A stretch of DNA of 64,000 nt from Enterococcus pallens ATCC BAA-351 (GTDB taxonomy: Bacteria > Bacillota > Bacilli > Lactobacillales > Enterococcaceae). Of the stretch, positions 17,098-26,174 are shown piece by piece (within the stretch, counting starts at the first letter, position 1; the number at the start of each line of letters is the position of its first letter). Both the position numbers and the translations under genes were made by a program. The stretch lies in assembly GCF_000407485.1 (NCBI RefSeq), contig NZ_ASWD01000001.1, forward strand, positions 310,001 to 374,000, read 5' to 3'. Below the pieces are notes generated by a model. It made no database searches and was not told the DNA's origin. It worked only from the letters and a program-made list of their open reading frames with translations.

Positions 17098-19800
17098 TTA
17101 CTCTACTGATTTTAATGCCTCTAGCATATCCACATGTTTTATTCGCCAATGAACAATCAAACTGATCAAAATGGTGATCAGCATAGTAATGCTTCCAGAA
17201 AGTAGGAAATTACTTCCCCACAAATTAGGATTAAACATCGAATCATCTGGCGGCAAGGCTTCGATGATTAAGTAATGCAACCCACACCCCATCGCAAATC
17301 CAACAAAAATTCCAATAAATGAAAGAACCAGCGTTTCACGATAAATATACAGCGTAGTTTCAAGGTCATAAAAACCTAGTACTTTTATGGTAGACAACTC
17401 TCTCAAACGTTCAGAAATATTGATGTTCGTCAAATTGTATATGACAACAGCTGCCAATAAGATCGCACAAATAATCAGTACCCAAATGACTTTTCCCAAA
17501 CTTGCTAATACAGATGATATCAGCCGCTGATATTTTTCATTTTGCTGTACACCTCTTATTCCATCTAAATGGATTAACTCTTTAGATAGCTGGTCTATCT
17601 TTCTTTTACTTTTATTTTTTGATTTTACTAAATGGGCATTGCGAGTAAAATCTTTTTGAAAAATTTTTTCGTATTGTTCGGCTTCCATAAAAATATAATG
17701 GCCCATATACATTTCTGTAAGCGAATCGATGGTCATTGAATGTTTTTTGTTATCAGAATCAGCCAATCGAATTCGTTCTCCCACAGAAGCTACAAACAGC
17801 ACAGCTAATTTTTCAGATAAAATTACTTGATTTGTCAATGGTAAATTCTTTTGACTCTCTCGATCCTTCAACTGTACAAATTCTTTCATTTTTTGGGTAG
17901 ACTGATACACGATTAAATTGACTGTTTGCTTTTCTTGATTAATTCCACCAGTCATTGATAATTCTTCAAAGTGTATGGGCAAATACTCTATTCCTTCTGA
18001 ATTGTTCAAATGGTGTCCCAGTTGTTCCTTTTCTTCAAGCGTGGGTCTTTCCTTTTCTACGGCGATCAGATCATACCGAAGAATTTGGCCAAATTGCTTT
18101 TCAGATCTTCCTTCCAGTGAATCGCGCATACCAAAAGCCGCAATCAATAGTGCCGTGCAGCCCGCTACACCAAAAATTGTCATAATCATTCGTTTCTTGT
18201 AACGTAGAATATTTCGCGCTGTCACTTTCTGTGTGAAGCTCATCTTCTTCCACAGTATAGAAATTCTTTCTAAGAAAATTTTTGAACCGCTTAGTGGCGG
18301 CTTAGGCAGGAGCAATTTTGCTGGCTCGTTTTTCAATTCAACAGCCAATGCAAAATAGGTCGAAAGAACAGTACAAGCAAGTGCAATTAAGAGAGCCCAC
18401 AACACATACTCCAGATAAAATCGAAGTTGAACCGCTGAGAATGTAGATGTTGAAGCATACGCCTCAAAAATGACTTTGGGTAAAAGCCAATGACCTAAAA
18501 CAGCTCCCGCAACAGTGCCTGCACCGCCAGTTACAAATCCATAAATAATGAACTTTGCCTTAACATCGCGATCACTATAGCCTAAAGCTTTCAGCGTCCC
18601 TGTGTTAATCCGTTCCTCATCAACAAAACGTGTCATCGTTGTGAGACTAACAAGTGCCGCAATTCCGAAAAGAAAGATTGGAAAAAGGTTCGATAAGCGA
18701 TCAATTCGTTGTGTATTGTCTTTGTACAAGTTAAATCCCGGGGTATCTCTTCTGGCATTAATGGTATATATTGGCAGCTCTAAATCATTCAATTCTCTTT
18801 GCTTTTCTTGAATCAATTTTTCTTGATGTTCAATTTTATGCTTTTCGGCAGCTAACCGTTGCTTTACTGCCGACATTTCATGAATAGCAGTTTCTGGTAA
18901 AGCGAGCCCTTGCTCGCTTAACCTTTTCTGTTCTTTGTTAAACAACTCATCTTGCTCTGTAAGTATTTGTTTAGCTTTAGTGAGTTCAGCCTTCGATTTA
19001 TCGATTTTTTCCTGTGGTTCCTTTTTTACCATTTGTAGCCGCTGTCTTGGACGGTCTTCAAGGGTCTTTTCTAATTGTCTTCTATGCTTGTTCTCTAAAG
19101 CTCGATACACTTCGCTAAACGTGGATACTTCTTTCATATCACTATAGGTTATTCGGGCAATATGATACGACTTTGAATCAAATACATCTGTATTTACTAT
19201 TGCGTATCCCTGTAATTGTCCTGTCCCCACATCAGAAAAACCACGGTCATTCTTATCCGTATATTCAGATGATTTTACGTGACCAACAACTTTGAAGGAT
19301 TTTCTTTTTACTGAATCCGCAGCGTCAATTTCTACTGCACTTCCAAGAGGATAGCGTTCTTTCATTAAATAATCCATAGCAATTTCCTCTGCTTCTTCAG
19401 GGAGTCTTCCTGACATTACCTGATAGCGGGAAATAGTAGAGGGGACTGAAAAAAGACGAATACTTTTCGTAGAATCCCTCAAAACCACATCTTTGAAATA
19501 GCCAAATTCAACATGTTCGATGTCCGATAATTGGTTTAATGTTTTTTGATCTTCTTTGTCTAGCCCGTAAGAAGAAAGAACAGTAAAATGCATTAAGTTT
19601 TTCCGATTATAGAATTGTTCAGCAGTTTCTCGCATATCAGGTCCTGTTACCTTCAGTCCAACAAAAACAAATACTCCTAAAGCAATCATGCAAAAAATCG
19701 AGAAAAAGCGTGCTTTAGATTTTCGAATAGCAAGGAAAACGTCTTTGTACAAAGCCTTCTTTTTTATGATGTTATCCTCCCTACCATTCAATTGAATCAA
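17098..19800 (-). CDS. MacB/FtsX-type ABC transporter permease
   Basis: A 900-residue membrane protein: one N-terminal helix, a large external region containing a coiled coil (about residues 240-345, KIDKSKAELTKAKQILTEQ), three FtsX helices (about 370-500), a second external region, and three C-terminal FtsX helices (about 780-890). This duplicated layout is typical of peptide or lipid exporters of the MacB/YknZ/LolE class. It overlaps the 3' end of the ATPase gene, its partner. The start is odd: AGGGAGG at about 19775 is followed at good spacing only by ATC and ATA, and KKKALYKDVFLAIRKSKARF looks like the natural N-terminus. The TTG at 19800 used here has no ribosome-binding site. Confidence 0.88.
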   Translation of the reverse strand: MIQLNGREDNIIKKKALYKDVFLAIRKSKARFFSIFCMIALGVFVFVGLKVTGPDMRETAEQFYNRKNLMHFTVLSSYGLDKEDQKTLNQLSDIEHVEFGYFKDVVLRDSTKSIRLFSVPSTISRYQVMSGRLPEEAEEIAMDYLMKERYPLGSAVEIDAADSVKRKSFKVVGHVKSSEYTDKNDRGFSDVGTGQLQGYAIVNTDVFDSKSYHIARITYSDMKEVSTFSEVYRALENKHRRQLEKTLEDRPRQRLQMVKKEPQEKIDKSKAELTKAKQILTEQDELFNKEQKRLSEQGLALPETAIHEMSAVKQRLAAEKHKIEHQEKLIQEKQRELNDLELPIYTINARRDTPGFNLYKDNTQRIDRLSNLFPIFLFGIAALVSLTTMTRFVDEERINTGTLKALGYSDRDVKAKFIIYGFVTGGAGTVAGAVLGHWLLPKVIFEAYASTSTFSAVQLRFYLEYVLWALLIALACTVLSTYFALAVELKNEPAKLLLPKPPLSGSKIFLERISILWKKMSFTQKVTARNILRYKKRMIMTIFGVAGCTALLIAAFGMRDSLEGRSEKQFGQILRYDLIAVEKERPTLEEKEQLGHHLNNSEGIEYLPIHFEELSMTGGINQEKQTVNLIVYQSTQKMKEFVQLKDRESQKNLPLTNQVILSEKLAVLFVASVGERIRLADSDNKKHSMTIDSLTEMYMGHYIFMEAEQYEKIFQKDFTRNAHLVKSKNKSKRKIDQLSKELIHLDGIRGVQQNEKYQRLISSVLASLGKVIWVLIICAILLAAVVIYNLTNINISERLRELSTIKVLGFYDLETTLYIYRETLVLSFIGIFVGFAMGCGLHYLIIEALPPDDSMFNPNLWGSNFLLSGSITMLITILISLIVHWRIKHVDMLEALKSVE

Positions 19801-20482
19801 TACTTACTGGCGATACATTGATCTTTGTATTTTGCACTCTTCCATCTCTCAAATGAATTAATCGATCAGCCATAGGAGCAATTGCAGCATTATGGGTGAT
19901 AATGATCACTGTGCTTCCTTGAACGCGACACATTTCTTGTAAAATTTTTAACACTTGTTTTCCTGTTTGATAATCCAAGGCTCCTGTTGGTTCATCGCAT
20001 AATAAGATTTTGGGATTTTTTGCAATAGCTCTTGCGATTGCTACTCGCTGCTGTTCGCCACCAGATAGTTGTGCTGGGAAGTTATTGATGCGATCTTGCA
20101 AACCAACACGTTCTAAAACCTCATAAGAATCCGCGGCATGATCAACAATTTCCGAAGCAAGCTCTACGTTTTCTTTAGCTGTTAAATTCGCAACCAAATT
20201 ATAAAATTGAAAGACGAATCCTACACTGCTTCGACGATATGCTGTGCGTTGGCGTGCATTGTATTGAGAAATGTCTACACCATCGATCCATATTTCTCCT
20301 TCATCACTAGTATCCATCCCTCCTAAAATATTCAATACAGTAGATTTTCCAGCTCCAGAAGACCCTAAAATAACTATTAATTCCCCTTTTTCGATAGAAA
20401 AGCTGATACGATCATTAGCTACAATCGTGTTTTCTCCCATGTAGTACCGTTTACAACTATTCTTCACCTCAATAAATGCCAT
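19781..20482 (-). CDS. ABC transporter ATP-binding protein (MacB/LolD type)
   Basis: A 233-residue ATPase with Walker [10 protein letters not shown] (40-48), Q-loop in GFVFQFYNL, signature [14 protein letters not shown], Walker [13 protein letters not shown] and the switch His in IITHN. The short form and motifs are those of MacB/LolD-type exporters. It is the first gene of an operon with the 900-aa permease. Its promoter carries a 25-bp palindrome just after the -10 box, the likely site for the divergent TetR protein. Confidence 0.92.
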   Translation of the reverse strand: MAFIEVKNSCKRYYMGENTIVANDRISFSIEKGELIVILGSSGAGKSTVLNILGGMDTSDEGEIWIDGVDISQYNARQRTAYRRSSVGFVFQFYNLVANLTAKENVELASEIVDHAADSYEVLERVGLQDRINNFPAQLSGGEQQRVAIARAIAKNPKILLCDEPTGALDYQTGKQVLKILQEMCRVQGSTVIIITHNAAIAPMADRLIHLRDGRVQNTKINVSPVSIDSIEW

Positions 20483-20499
20483 CGATTTCCTCCTTGATT

Positions 20500-20524
20500 T
20501 TAAATAGACATGATGTCTATTTAA
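20500..20524. promoter_or_regulatory. TetR operator, 25-bp perfect palindrome
   Basis: Two 12-base arms, each TTAAATAGACAT or its complement, flank a central G. The palindrome stands between the divergent ABC and TetR genes, directly downstream of the -10 box of the ABC promoter. Confidence 0.75.
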
Positions 20525-20552
20525 TTGTAAGATGGTGGTAGTGTAAGAACAA
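20524..20552 (-). promoter_or_regulatory. Promoter of the MacB-type ABC operon
   Basis: On the minus strand TTGTTC (20547-20552) and TACAAT (20524-20529) are separated by 17 bases. The operator begins at the last base of the -10 box. Confidence 0.6.
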
Positions 20553-20621
20553 TGTACATTTTGCTTGGCAGTGTATATTTAAAAGCAAGTCTTGAATAAA
20601 TAGCACATGGAGGTAAATAAA

Positions 20622-21206
20622 ATGAAGCGCAAAACAAATACAACATTTTATGTTCGGGAAGCATTTTCTCAACTTATTTCTCAAAAAGGGATCGAGGAGA
20701 TTTCAGTGAAGGACATTATTGAACGGGCTGGAATTAGTCGAGGAACCTTTTATCTGCATTATCTTGATAAATATGATTTAATGGAAAAACTAGAGGATGA
20801 TGTTTTGAGGAATTTATCAGAAATTTTCTTATCTAGCTCTTCTGACAACGAGCACCCAAATTTGCTGATCTCTTATGACGCTATTCTTGAATCCTTAAGA
20901 TATGTCCAACAAGATTTTCAACTTGTTTATGGCTTAGTCACTGATAAAGGCAGCAAAAGCTTTATAGAAAAATTCAAAGTTTTATTAATCGCAGTGGTTA
21001 AAGAAAAATTAGCAGCAAAAAATCAAGAGGTCGTAAAGGAATTTCAAATTCCTGAGGAGTATGCATTAGAAATTGTTCTATCAAGTATCCTTGCAATTAT
21101 CTTATTATGGATTAAAAAAGGTGGAAAAGAATCTCCAGAAGAAATTACGGATATTGTTATGCTTTCGAAAAAAATTGCACCCATTCAATTTGTGAACAGC
21201 ATTTGA
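20622..21206 (+). CDS. TetR-family regulator of the divergent ABC exporter
   Basis: A 194-residue protein with helix-turn-helix QKGIEEISVKDIIERAGISR, then GTFYLHYLDKYDL (about residues 20-60), and a C-terminal part resembling the TetR_C_7 group. The ATG at 20622 lies behind GGAGGTAAATAAA; an ATG 15 bases earlier overlaps that site. Divergent arrangement and the shared palindrome indicate that it represses the ABC operon and itself. The ligand is unknown but is probably an exported compound. Confidence 0.88.
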   Translation: MKRKTNTTFYVREAFSQLISQKGIEEISVKDIIERAGISRGTFYLHYLDKYDLMEKLEDDVLRNLSEIFLSSSSDNEHPNLLISYDAILESLRYVQQDFQLVYGLVTDKGSKSFIEKFKVLLIAVVKEKLAAKNQEVVKEFQIPEEYALEIVLSSILAIILLWIKKGGKESPEEITDIVMLSKKIAPIQFVNSI

Positions 21207-21985
21207 GGTTGTCCTCGCCTGGAACATAAATAAGAACACGGTATCCCCTGCTCCTTCGGTTACATTGTGGGTAAAGGTTAATGCGTATAGGTTCCTTTCC
21301 ATCAATTCTTCTTTACTTAACATAATAAAATCGATCGATTGACCTTTATAAATACCAAAAGTCAAATCGAATCCAGACCCAGTCGCAAAACTACTTGCAA
21401 AGGCTTTATTTTCAGCTTGTTTAATTTCGCCCTGCTTCCACGACAAGTATGCAGCTTTTGAAGCTTCAGCTTTAACAGCATAAAATTCGACTGATGAGTT
21501 TATTACTTAAGAAACAGCTGTGGCAGCAGTCAGCTCACTCCCATCTTCGAGCGGAAGAATAATCACATCAATGCTAAGAATCTGCCTAAGTATTTCCGTA
21601 AATCCAGTTGCTTCACCGTAACTTAAATGTGATTCATTCACAGCATGAACAAAGTAATGTCGATTTTTTTGACTTTTGTCCATAAGCAGCTGCTTCCTTG
21701 TTTAGCTAATCCTTCTCAAGAAAATTATGTTTTGATATCACAAGAATTCTCTCTAAAACAAAAAGCTGTGCAGATTAAGCGACTGGTATCCCAAAATTTC
21801 CTGTACTGAAGGTAATAATCCCAGGTGCAGGCTCTTTTTTGCTAATGTTGCCTCACATTTTGATTATTATGCTTAACATAAACCGTTGCACCAAATAAAT
21901 CACTCAAATACAGCAGCTGCATGGATTGCATGTACTAGTAAACAATTTTTCCTTCTTGAACACCTGCAATTGTCACACTTTTTTC
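21206..21985 (-). pseudogene. Decayed copy of the PLP-dependent threonine/serine dehydratase gene
   Basis: Comparison with the intact gene at 26173-27144 shows the same order of segments. The largest open piece reads SWKQGEIKQAENKAFASSFA, then TGSGFDLTFGIYKGQ, where the intact copy has SWKKGEITQAENKTFAGGFA and TGAGFDLTFDIYKDH. Stops and frame changes break it in many places, the region that would hold the PLP lysine is deleted, and total length is about 780 instead of 972 bases. It overlaps the 3' end of the TetR gene. A clear dead paralogue or remnant of a duplication. Confidence 0.85.
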
Positions 21986-21989
21986 CCTT

Positions 21990-22361
21990 CACCTGTTCTT
22001 CTCGTAATGAAATCAATTGATGTTTTAGGACGCTAAATTTCTAGTAAACACTTTTTAAAGATATTACTTACTTTGAAGCTCTCCCACTAATTTTACAAGA
22101 AAAAGACTTTTGGATAAAAACTCACAATTGTTTTCACAACCTTTTACTAGACTGACTTTTCAGGTCATAGAAACTGGCAGATAATCCCAGAAGATTAGGC
22201 AAGAATAGAAACAGATCAATCATGGATGCCTCAATTATCAAATGTTCATTTTGTCTACATATTAATGCATATCACAAAATAGTTTGTCCGCAGCTCAACT
22301 ATTTGAATTAACTAAAGAGGAACCTACAAAAAAGAAAGATAATTAATCGAATAGTTTCAAC
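21990..22361. other. Non-coding stretch with no identifiable feature
   Basis: About 370 AT-rich bases between the dehydratase remnant and the small 55-codon frame. No long frame, convincing hairpin or repeat was seen. It may be further decayed sequence. Confidence 0.4.
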
Positions 22362-22529
22362 TCACCATTTTTTAGCCTTACTCTCTCCTGCTTCATTGAT
22401 CATTAATTTGAAAGTACTAGCTAAGAAACCGCCTGTTTCAACAAAGACTTGATCAAATGAGACAATAGTTGCTTGTGATACCTGAAGACCACGTGACAAA
22501 TGAAGTACTTGCTCCTCAATTCCCCACAT
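22362..22529 (-). CDS. Possible small protein (55 aa), downstream of the Lys-rich protein gene
   Basis: A 55-codon frame starts MWGIEEQVLHLSRGLQVSQA seven bases after AAGGA and ends ESKAKKW. The middle reads VSFDQVFVETGGFLASTFKL. It begins 30 bases after the stop of the 329-aa gene on the same strand and could be the second gene of that transcript. The amino acid composition is protein-like but I recognise no family, and it could also be the tail of a decayed gene. Confidence 0.4.
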   Translation of the reverse strand: MWGIEEQVLHLSRGLQVSQATIVSFDQVFVETGGFLASTFKLMINEAGESKAKKW

Positions 22530-22559
22530 CAACTTATTCCTTATCTACATGTCTAAACA

Positions 22560-23549
22560 CTACTTCCGCCTATTCCGCTTGCGATTCTTTTTCTTGCCGG
22601 AACCCTTTCGCAGGACCTTTTCTATCTTCAAGTCCTTCTCTTTTTTTTGCTTTTTGCCTGAGGCAGTTAAGTTTTTCATGCTGGGCATGTGATCGGTTGG
22701 TGTCTTGCCGGTCTTCTTCTTCGACTGGGACGTTTGCTTCGACTGATTGACAGGCGGCTGGACGGACGTAGTTGGTTGATCATCAATTGTCTTTTCTTCA
22801 TCACGATCATTTGATACGGACTTTTCAGCTGATTGTTTGTTAATCGAAGCATTTTCTGGTTGGTTTTGAACCGTTTCTTTTGGTTTATGGAAAGGATCTT
22901 TCTCGTCGCGGGTGTCGAAATCGCGTAAGCGCTCATCAACGGCAAAATACATCCAAACAACTTCCGTAAACTGGCGCAGGCCGTCCTTTTGGAAAATAGT
23001 TAACTCGCCAAAGATATTTAACAAATCAATGCGTTCCTTAGTAGTTAAGCAAGTTACGACATTGCTCAGACTCCAGCTGTGCATTTTATTGTTTCCATCT
23101 AAAAATGATGCCTTCAAGTTTAGTTTTCTTTCTCCCGTTTGCACACCAGAAGTAAGTGCTGGACGCAAAGGAGCAATATGTGAACGAGCTTCCTCGGTAA
23201 GTTGGCTGTATTCTTTTTCGTCTTTATATAAATGGCTGATAATGGTGCTCCACTCTTCTGGTGTAAAATAATCTTCAAAGTAAATGCAGAGATGACGCAC
23301 AGAAGCTGGAACTTCTCCATCCAAAAACAGCTTGCGAATCAAGTTCTTAGACAAATAAGAAAAATCACCCACGTAAAAAGCATTGCGAACCATAACCGCT
23401 ACCGCTGCTTGAATTATCTGTGCTACATTTTCTGAATGATGTGTGGCTTCTTTTTTTGAAGCTTGATAGGCTTGCTCAAATTTTAGTTCAAGATTCTCCC
23501 GTTTTCGAGTACTAAAGATTGTTCGTTTTTGAAGTTCAATTCCTGCCAT
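22560..23549 (-). CDS. Uncharacterised 329-aa protein with a Lys-rich tail
   Basis: Residues 1-220 form a globular, mostly helical domain (MAGIELQKRTIFSTRKREN... VRHLCIYFEDYFTPEEWSTII ... LTIFQKDGLRQFTEVVWMYF). Residues 225-329 are low-complexity and end in a strongly basic run, with GKKKNRKRNRRK as the last residues. The tail suggests nucleic-acid, ribosome or cell-envelope polymer binding, but this is inference. No signal peptide or membrane helix. I recognise no family. The upstream 440 bases are a long AT-rich leader region. Confidence 0.7.
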   Translation of the reverse strand: MAGIELQKRTIFSTRKRENLELKFEQAYQASKKEATHHSENVAQIIQAAVAVMVRNAFYVGDFSYLSKNLIRKLFLDGEVPASVRHLCIYFEDYFTPEEWSTIISHLYKDEKEYSQLTEEARSHIAPLRPALTSGVQTGERKLNLKASFLDGNNKMHSWSLSNVVTCLTTKERIDLLNIFGELTIFQKDGLRQFTEVVWMYFAVDERLRDFDTRDEKDPFHKPKETVQNQPENASINKQSAEKSVSNDRDEEKTIDDQPTTSVQPPVNQSKQTSQSKKKTGKTPTDHMPSMKNLTASGKKQKKEKDLKIEKVLRKGSGKKKNRKRNRRK

Positions 23550-23957
23550 GTTCCTAACCCCTTTTTCATTTTTAGAATATGTAGTTGTTGTTTTAAAGAT
23601 ATTTCTGATATATTCAAATTTTTCTTCAATTTTAGTAATACGTTTTCATTTATAGGATAAATAACTTTGAACCTAAAATCAATAGATTTTCCAAAAAAAA
23701 GCAATAAAAAAGATAAACAACATTCGGTACATTTGAAAAAAAGAAAAATTCGTTAGCAATCGACCTTTTTTAGTCACAAATAAAGTTACGCAAAAAAAAG
23801 AAAATTCTACCCTGTTTTTTCTATAATTGGCAAATTTTTTTCGTCAGTAGAATTCTCTGCTTTTACAAAATATTTAAAGAATCTTGCACCACCTCTTTAC
23901 GCTTATCTCTATATTATCCAGTTATCTTCACGAAAATGACTGATGTTCATTTTTATA
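23550..23957. other. AT-rich intergenic region
   Basis: About 400 bases between divergent genes. It holds several A and T tracts but no reading frame with a start signal. A 73-codon minus-strand frame across 23483-23704 has a composition of chance sequence and is not called. Confidence 0.4.
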
Positions 23958-23987
23958 TTGACACACCTCTGGCCTTCACTTTATAAT
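23958..23987 (+). promoter_or_regulatory. Promoter of the two-hydrolase operon
   Basis: A consensus TTGACA (23958-23963) and TATAAT (23982-23987) are separated by 18 bases, about 90 bases before the chosen start of the first hydrolase. Confidence 0.75.
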
Positions 23988-24078
23988 TTAAATGACACAT
24001 GTTCACTTTTGGTTCAAGGAGATTAAATCATCTATAAGGTACGGACAAAAAATAGACAAAAGAAAGAAGGGATTTTCC

Positions 24079-25206
24079 ATGATCTACGGAGCGTATTCAT
24101 TCCTACTAATAATGGTCATCTGTATTTTGATAGTTAAATTTGAAAGTTCAGGTAATCTTCCACCGTTAAAAGATCAATCAAAGCAAGAAATTGAAGGTTC
24201 TATTTCCGAAAAGATTTGGATTGAAGTAAATGGGCTTCAGCAAGGAATGTTTATTCGCAGTGAGAATCCTCGCAACCCCGTTCTTTTGTATGTACATGGT
24301 GGTCCTGGAACTCCAATGCTACAGTTTATTTCTTATTTGGAAAAAATCAAAAAGCCTATAGCGCTAGAAAAATATTTTACTGTTTGTTATTGGGATCAGC
24401 GAGGCTCTGGAATGTCATACTCCCGAAAAACTGATGCTTCATCTATGACTATTGAAACTATGGTTAAGGATACCCACGAAGTGACAGAATATCTTAAAAA
24501 ACATTTTGAACAAAACAAAATATATCTTTTAGGCCATTCCTGGGGGTCATATCTGGGCGTAAAAACCATCGAGCAATATCCTGAAGACTATTTCGCCTAT
24601 ATTGGTGTGGGTCAAATATCCAACCAAAAAAAGTCAGAGCGCTTGGCATATTACTATATGATGGATCATGCAAAAAGGATTGCTGATGAAGAAACGATTG
24701 CGACATTGAAGAACTTTGACCCAGAAGAACCACTTTTTCCTTTTATAAAAGAAAAAGGCCATCAGCTTGATTATCTTATGGCAAGATCGAATACACTAAT
24801 TAAATATGGAATTGGACATCTTCACGAGGGTCTACCGGAAGGACTAACCTTTAAGTCCATGGTAATCAAGTCACTTTTTAGTTTTAAAGGCTATACGATT
24901 AGTGAAAAAGTTAAATGGTTTCTTGGTGCTGATTTTTCAATGGTACACCTGTTTCCTGTTCTACTAAATGATAATCTTTTTGTATCATCGCTATCATTTG
25001 ATATTCCATTTTATATTGTTCAAGGAGCATATGACTATCAGGTTTCTCAGGATCTCGCCCGAGAATACTTGGGAGCTCTAGATGCTCCTCACAAAGAATT
25101 TATTCTATTTGAGAATTCGGCTCACTCCCCCAATCTTGAGGAACCTGAAAGATTTAATTTAATTATGCATAAAATTGATGCTCAATGTAGAACGCAGTCA
25201 AATTAA
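24079..25206 (+). CDS. Membrane-anchored alpha/beta hydrolase (prolyl-aminopeptidase-like)
   Basis: A 375-residue protein starting MIYGAYSFLLIMVICILIVKF, an N-terminal membrane anchor or signal sequence. The hydrolase core follows: oxyanion motif VHGGPG (the S33 hallmark), WDQRGSGMS, nucleophile elbow LGHSWGSYLG and a C-terminal catalytic His in ENSAHSPNLEEPE. The HGGPG/DQRG(S/A)G pair is typical of proline iminopeptidases and related hydrolases. An ATG at 23992 would lie only five bases after the -10 box; the ATG at 24079, behind AAGGGA, gives the sensible anchor sequence. It is followed by a second hydrolase gene 32 bases away. Confidence 0.85.
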   Translation: MIYGAYSFLLIMVICILIVKFESSGNLPPLKDQSKQEIEGSISEKIWIEVNGLQQGMFIRSENPRNPVLLYVHGGPGTPMLQFISYLEKIKKPIALEKYFTVCYWDQRGSGMSYSRKTDASSMTIETMVKDTHEVTEYLKKHFEQNKIYLLGHSWGSYLGVKTIEQYPEDYFAYIGVGQISNQKKSERLAYYYMMDHAKRIADEETIATLKNFDPEEPLFPFIKEKGHQLDYLMARSNTLIKYGIGHLHEGLPEGLTFKSMVIKSLFSFKGYTISEKVKWFLGADFSMVHLFPVLLNDNLFVSSLSFDIPFYIVQGAYDYQVSQDLAREYLGALDAPHKEFILFENSAHSPNLEEPERFNLIMHKIDAQCRTQSN

Positions 25207-25238
25207 CAGCAGCTTGTTGTAATCAAGGAGGTTTAAGG

Positions 25239-26051
25239 ATGGTTTATCAAGCCCTGGAGGACGAAGTTATTATTGATGGAACGGTAATGCCCTATGTAGT
25301 ATTCGGTTCAGGATCTACGCCATTGATTCTATTACCCGGCTTAAGTGATGGAATTAAATCAGTTCGAGGACAAGCAACAGTCTTAGCACTTACCTACAGG
25401 AAATTGGCCAAGAGATACAAAGTATATGTATTTAGCAGAAAAGATGAAATTGAAGAGAATTATAGTATAAAAGATATGGCACTTGATCAAAAAATCGCCA
25501 TAGATAAATTAGGCATAAAAAAGTGCTTTATGATGGGGATTTCTCAAGGCGGAATGATCGCGCAGCAGTTTACAATCAATTTTCCTGATGTGGTAGAAAG
25601 GCTTATCTTAACAGTATCAACTTCTCAAGCCGAAGCTCTTCTTAAGCGAGTTACAAATAACTGGATTTCTTTTGCTCAAAATAACGACTATGCAGCTTTG
25701 ATAATTGACACCATGGAACAGTCCTACACACCCAAAAAACTAAAGAAAATCAGATTAATGTATCCTGTTATTAGTAGGGTTGGAAAGCCAAAAGATTTAA
25801 CTAGATTTCTCATTCAGGCACAAGCTTGTCTAAAACACGATGTATATGATGAGCTGCATAAAATTCAATGCCCGACATTGCTTATCGGAGGAAAAAAGGA
25901 CAAAATAGCTGGTGTTGAAGCAACCTTAAAAATGGCTCAAGAAATCAAAAATAGTCATTTACTTATTTATCCTAATTCTGGTCATGCTGCTTATGAAGAA
26001 GAAAAGGACTTTGTTAAGGATGTAATGAAATTCTTGCAAAAGGATATCTGA
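25239..26051 (+). CDS. Alpha/beta hydrolase
   Basis: A 270-residue soluble hydrolase with the oxyanion region LILLPGLSDG, nucleophile elbow MGISQGGMIAQQF (Ser about residue 98), an acidic residue in GGKKDKIAG and the catalytic His in NSGHAAYEEEKDF. The ribosome-binding site is AAGGAGG. It follows the membrane-anchored hydrolase in one unit. No substrate can be inferred. Confidence 0.85.
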   Translation: MVYQALEDEVIIDGTVMPYVVFGSGSTPLILLPGLSDGIKSVRGQATVLALTYRKLAKRYKVYVFSRKDEIEENYSIKDMALDQKIAIDKLGIKKCFMMGISQGGMIAQQFTINFPDVVERLILTVSTSQAEALLKRVTNNWISFAQNNDYAALIIDTMEQSYTPKKLKKIRLMYPVISRVGKPKDLTRFLIQAQACLKHDVYDELHKIQCPTLLIGGKKDKIAGVEATLKMAQEIKNSHLLIYPNSGHAAYEEEKDFVKDVMKFLQKDI

Positions 26052-26120
26052 TGTTACACTCATTTGATAGTTGGTTACTCCACAGACGACGAACCATTAT
26101 CTGATACTAATGCTGATATA

Positions 26121-26174
26121 AAAAACTTCGATTCCAGGACAAGAAACAGTTAGTCTTGGAATCGAAAGTTTTTT
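26121..26174. terminator. Bidirectional terminator between hydrolase and dehydratase genes
   Basis: ACTTCGATTCCAGGAC pairs with GTCTTGGAATCGAAAGT (one bulged base) across about 12 bases. A- and T-runs flank it on both sides. Confidence 0.85.

Noticed and set aside
22469-22750. A 93-codon plus-strand frame over the 3' end of the 329-aa gene
   Set aside because: It is the mirror image of the Lys-rich tail region and of the small minus-strand frame; Ser/Cys-rich composition is typical of such shadows.
23483-23704. A 73-codon minus-strand frame at the start of the 329-aa gene
   Set aside because: It overlaps the beginning of the real gene in another frame and has no ribosome-binding site.
23992-24078. 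Start of the membrane-anchored hydrolase at the ATG at 23992
   Set aside because: It lies only five bases from the -10 box without a ribosome-binding site and would put 29 charged residues before the membrane anchor. The ATG at 24079 is better.
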